A stretch of DNA of 7,608 nt from an uncultured Verrucomicrobiota bacterium. GTDB lineage: Bacteria > Verrucomicrobiota > Verrucomicrobiia > Chthoniobacterales > SZAS-18. Each line of letters starts with the position of its first letter. Position 1 is the stretch's first letter. Of this stretch, positions 5,697 through 7,608 are shown piece by piece. The stretch is taken from the NCBI GenBank assembly GCA_937873255.1, contig CALMVM010000233.1, positions 1 to 7,608 on the forward strand, given 5' to 3'. Both the position numbers and the translations under genes were made by a program. The notes under the pieces are model-generated. The model was not told where the DNA came from. It made no database searches and saw only the letters and a list, made by a program, of their open reading frames with translations.

Positions 5697-7608
5697 CTAG
5701 AAAACCGTTGCCCAATACCGCCGGGTCAGCTCGATCTTCTCCGCCCATGTGATCGGCCGCGAGAGCGCCAGCGGACCGTCGTCGCTCAGCCAGAGCAGGT
5801 TCATGTTCCATAGACCCGCCAGCAACAACGCCGTCGCCCCGAGCGCGAAGCCTGTCGCGCGCCGTGAGAGGACTTGCAGCAAAAACCCGAAGCCCAGCAT
5901 CGCGTAGAGCGTGCAGCCCTCGAACGCCCGGCTCCCGAACGAATCCCCGAACCACCAGCAGTACCACGAGCCGTTGACGTAGATCATCAACAGCAGCGAC
6001 GCGCCGAAACACACCGCCTCCGTCCGCCGCCGGGTCGTCATCGCCCACGCCGCGAAACCGAGAAACCCGACCAACAACGCCGGGTGCCAGTTGAACAACC
6101 CGTGGTAAGGTGAGAACAGGACCTCGTACAGATGCGGTTGCAACCAGTCGAACCCCTCGCCCTCATAAGTGTATAACAGATAAGAACCGTAGACCGTCTT
6201 CCACGCGAGTGCTTGCAGGGCGAGCGGCACCAAGCTGGCGGCGATCCCGCATAGAATCCCTTTCCAACGGCGGCGGTCGCGCCAGACTTCCTGCAAGCAG
6301 ACAACCCCGGGAAATAAGAGCATCACCGCTCCCTGATACCGCGACAACAGCACGAACGCGCAGCATAACCCAACCATGACCCAGTATCGGGTCAGAGTCG
6401 GATTCTCCCGCAGGCGCAACGCAAAACAATAGGCCCCGCTCAGCGCGAGAAACAGGACGTTGTGCGCCATGGCGAGATCCATGGTTTGATAGTAAGCCAG
6501 CGGCGAACACATCCAACCCAACGCCACGCCGCACATCGCCAGTGTCGGCGGCAGGGTGTCGGCCAGGATCTTGTAGCTGAACCACAACCCAATCACCGCG
6601 TAGACGATCTGACCCGCGATCAGAAACGCCTGGTAGAGCGGCTGCCAGCCGTCGCGCCGCACCTCGCCACCGGATGCATTGACGACGCGCGCCGTCAGGT
6701 CGGCGGCGGCGTACCAAGGCACCCCGAGGAGTGCCCAGCCGATGGGGTACTTGTTGGGAAATAAACCCGTCTTTGTCCGGGGCGTCTGGCGGAGGGCTTC
6801 CTCGCGCGCAGGCAGGCCCATCGTGTTGCAATAACGCAGGTCCCTGGCAAAATCGAAGTCGCCTTCCACCATCGCCGAGCGCAGCCAGAAGTAATAGAAC
6901 GATCCGTCCCAACCCAGGATCGACGGCCGCAACGGCTGCCGGAAAAGACGCGCGTGCTGGTTCTGCAAAAAGAAAACGCCGAAACCGCTCGCCAGCGTCA
7001 ACAACACCGCCGCGAACAAGCCCACGCGCCGCGCACGCCGCGAATCCTCCGCCGGGCCGCCTTCCCATTGATGGGTCAGTGACGCGGTGGACCAACAGCG
7101 ATAATATCGCCAACCCAAAAATGCCAGCCCGGCCATGAGCGCAACGAACGACCCGGTCCGGACAGCCGCGCGCCAGACATAATAATTTCTGCTGATCTCG
7201 AACACATCGAGCCGTTGCACGTGCAGCGAACGCGACGCGTCGGCGGTGGACACGTCGATGACGACCGAGGCGGCGGGGTCGTCGCGGTTCGCCTGCGTGA
7301 TCGGGTAAAGGAGTTGCGTCTTTTCGTCGAAGGAAAGCAGGGGATCGAACTTCTTGCCGCCGCTGCCGTCCTGATAGTCGAGATAGATCTGGAAAGCCGC
7401 CACGCCGGTCCCTTCCAGTTCGATCTGATAATAATGTTTCCTCTGCACGGGGAAGGACCCGTACCGGCCGGGCCGGCCTGCCTCCGTGTCGCTCAGCGAC
7501 AGAAGCGCCGGACCGACCCGAAAATGTCTCGTCACGGTCTGGTTGACCAGCAGCAGCGGGGCGACCGTGGCCGCGACAATCACAAAAAGCGCGAGCGCGT
7601 ACCAGCGC
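5697..7608 (-). CDS. Multi-pass membrane protein, GT-C glycosyltransferase-like, 5' end cut by window
   Basis: This gene is partial: the frame is open to the right edge, with 636 codons visible before the TAG at 5697-5699. GTG 7583 is probably internal, because the preceding codons (RWYALALF) complete a first membrane helix, visible residues 2-21. A soluble, beta-rich looking segment follows (about 22-147). A second helix is at 151-168, then a basic loop (RRARR near 190-194), then a third helix at 195-215. After it comes GWDGSFYYFW (232-241) with EGDFDF (248-253), then NKYPIGWALLGVPWYAA and about ten more helices. By the positive-inside rule the D-rich loop lies outside the cytoplasm, as in GT-C enzymes, which move sugars from polyprenyl-phosphate carriers. 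Other conserved-looking segments are SPYHGLFNWHPALL and GSWYCWWFGDSFGSR. I do not recognise a named family, and donor and acceptor are unknown. It could also be a non-catalytic relative. It shares a strand with mgtE, but the 135-base spacing gives no evidence of an operon. Confidence 0.75.
   Translation of the reverse strand, partial: RWYALALFVIVAATVAPLLLVNQTVTRHFRVGPALLSLSDTEAGRPGRYGSFPVQRKHYYQIELEGTGVAAFQIYLDYQDGSGGKKFDPLLSFDEKTQLLYPITQANRDDPAASVVIDVSTADASRSLHVQRLDVFEISRNYYVWRAAVRTGSFVALMAGLAFLGWRYYRCWSTASLTHQWEGGPAEDSRRARRVGLFAAVLLTLASGFGVFFLQNQHARLFRQPLRPSILGWDGSFYYFWLRSAMVEGDFDFARDLRYCNTMGLPAREEALRQTPRTKTGLFPNKYPIGWALLGVPWYAAADLTARVVNASGGEVRRDGWQPLYQAFLIAGQIVYAVIGLWFSYKILADTLPPTLAMCGVALGWMCSPLAYYQTMDLAMAHNVLFLALSGAYCFALRLRENPTLTRYWVMVGLCCAFVLLSRYQGAVMLLFPGVVCLQEVWRDRRRWKGILCGIAASLVPLALQALAWKTVYGSYLLYTYEGEGFDWLQPHLYEVLFSPYHGLFNWHPALLVGFLGFAAWAMTTRRRTEAVCFGASLLLMIYVNGSWYCWWFGDSFGSRAFEGCTLYAMLGFGFLLQVLSRRATGFALGATALLLAGLWNMNLLWLSDDGPLALSRPITWAEKIELTRRYWATVF

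Noticed and set aside
7071..7086. ATGGGTCAGTG followed by ACGCG also occurs near 4273-4290
   Set aside because: Only 11 identical bases plus a gapped 5; one copy lies within coding sequence and the other spans the mgtE stop. Chance similarity is the simpler explanation.

Overview
The window is GC-rich, densely coding bacterial chromosome. It has five protein genes in two opposed blocks: a three-gene plus-strand operon (169-4265) and two minus-strand genes (5697 to the right edge, and 4278-5561). Gene starts have pyrimidine-rich leaders instead of clear Shine-Dalgarno sites. One intergenic gap holds a purine-rich heptamer inverted repeat. These traits and the gene content would fit Verrucomicrobiota (Opitutaceae-like), but that placement is inference; no rRNA or other marker gene is present.

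Region 1 (1-168) is the leader of the operon. It holds no recognisable gene or sigma-70 promoter, only a short GC-rich hairpin.

Region 2 (169-4265) encodes the three subunits of a molybdenum hydroxylase of the xanthine oxidase family, closest to the periplasmic aldehyde oxidoreductase PaoABC (YagTSR): a Tat-exported 2x[2Fe-2S] subunit, an FAD subunit with the extra cysteines of a [4Fe-4S] cluster, and the large molybdopterin subunit. Electrons from aldehyde oxidation at the Mo centre would pass through the iron-sulfur clusters to FAD. The complex would be exported folded, with only the small subunit carrying the twin-arginine signal. The usual dedicated maturation factor (PaoD/XdhC type) is not in the window. 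The 123-base gap between the second and third genes is almost filled by a long inverted repeat (1895-2001) built of 7-base purine-rich units.

Region 3 (4278-5561, minus) is an MgtE-family Mg2+ transporter, convergent with the operon and separated from it by 12 bases. Its pore-signature segment departs from the usual GGN-x-G form.

Region 4 (5562-5696) is a 135-base spacer with an imperfect palindrome just after the stop of the next gene. Region 5 (5697 to the right edge, minus) is a large multi-pass membrane protein of unknown function. It has an extracytoplasmic N-terminal domain followed by what looks like a GT-C glycosyltransferase core; its first codons lie outside the window.

I see no mobile element genes, CRISPR array, tRNA or rRNA. 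The metabolic operon and transporter are of known families. The least explained items are the heptamer inverted repeat, the altered MgtE pore motif and the partial GT-C-like protein.
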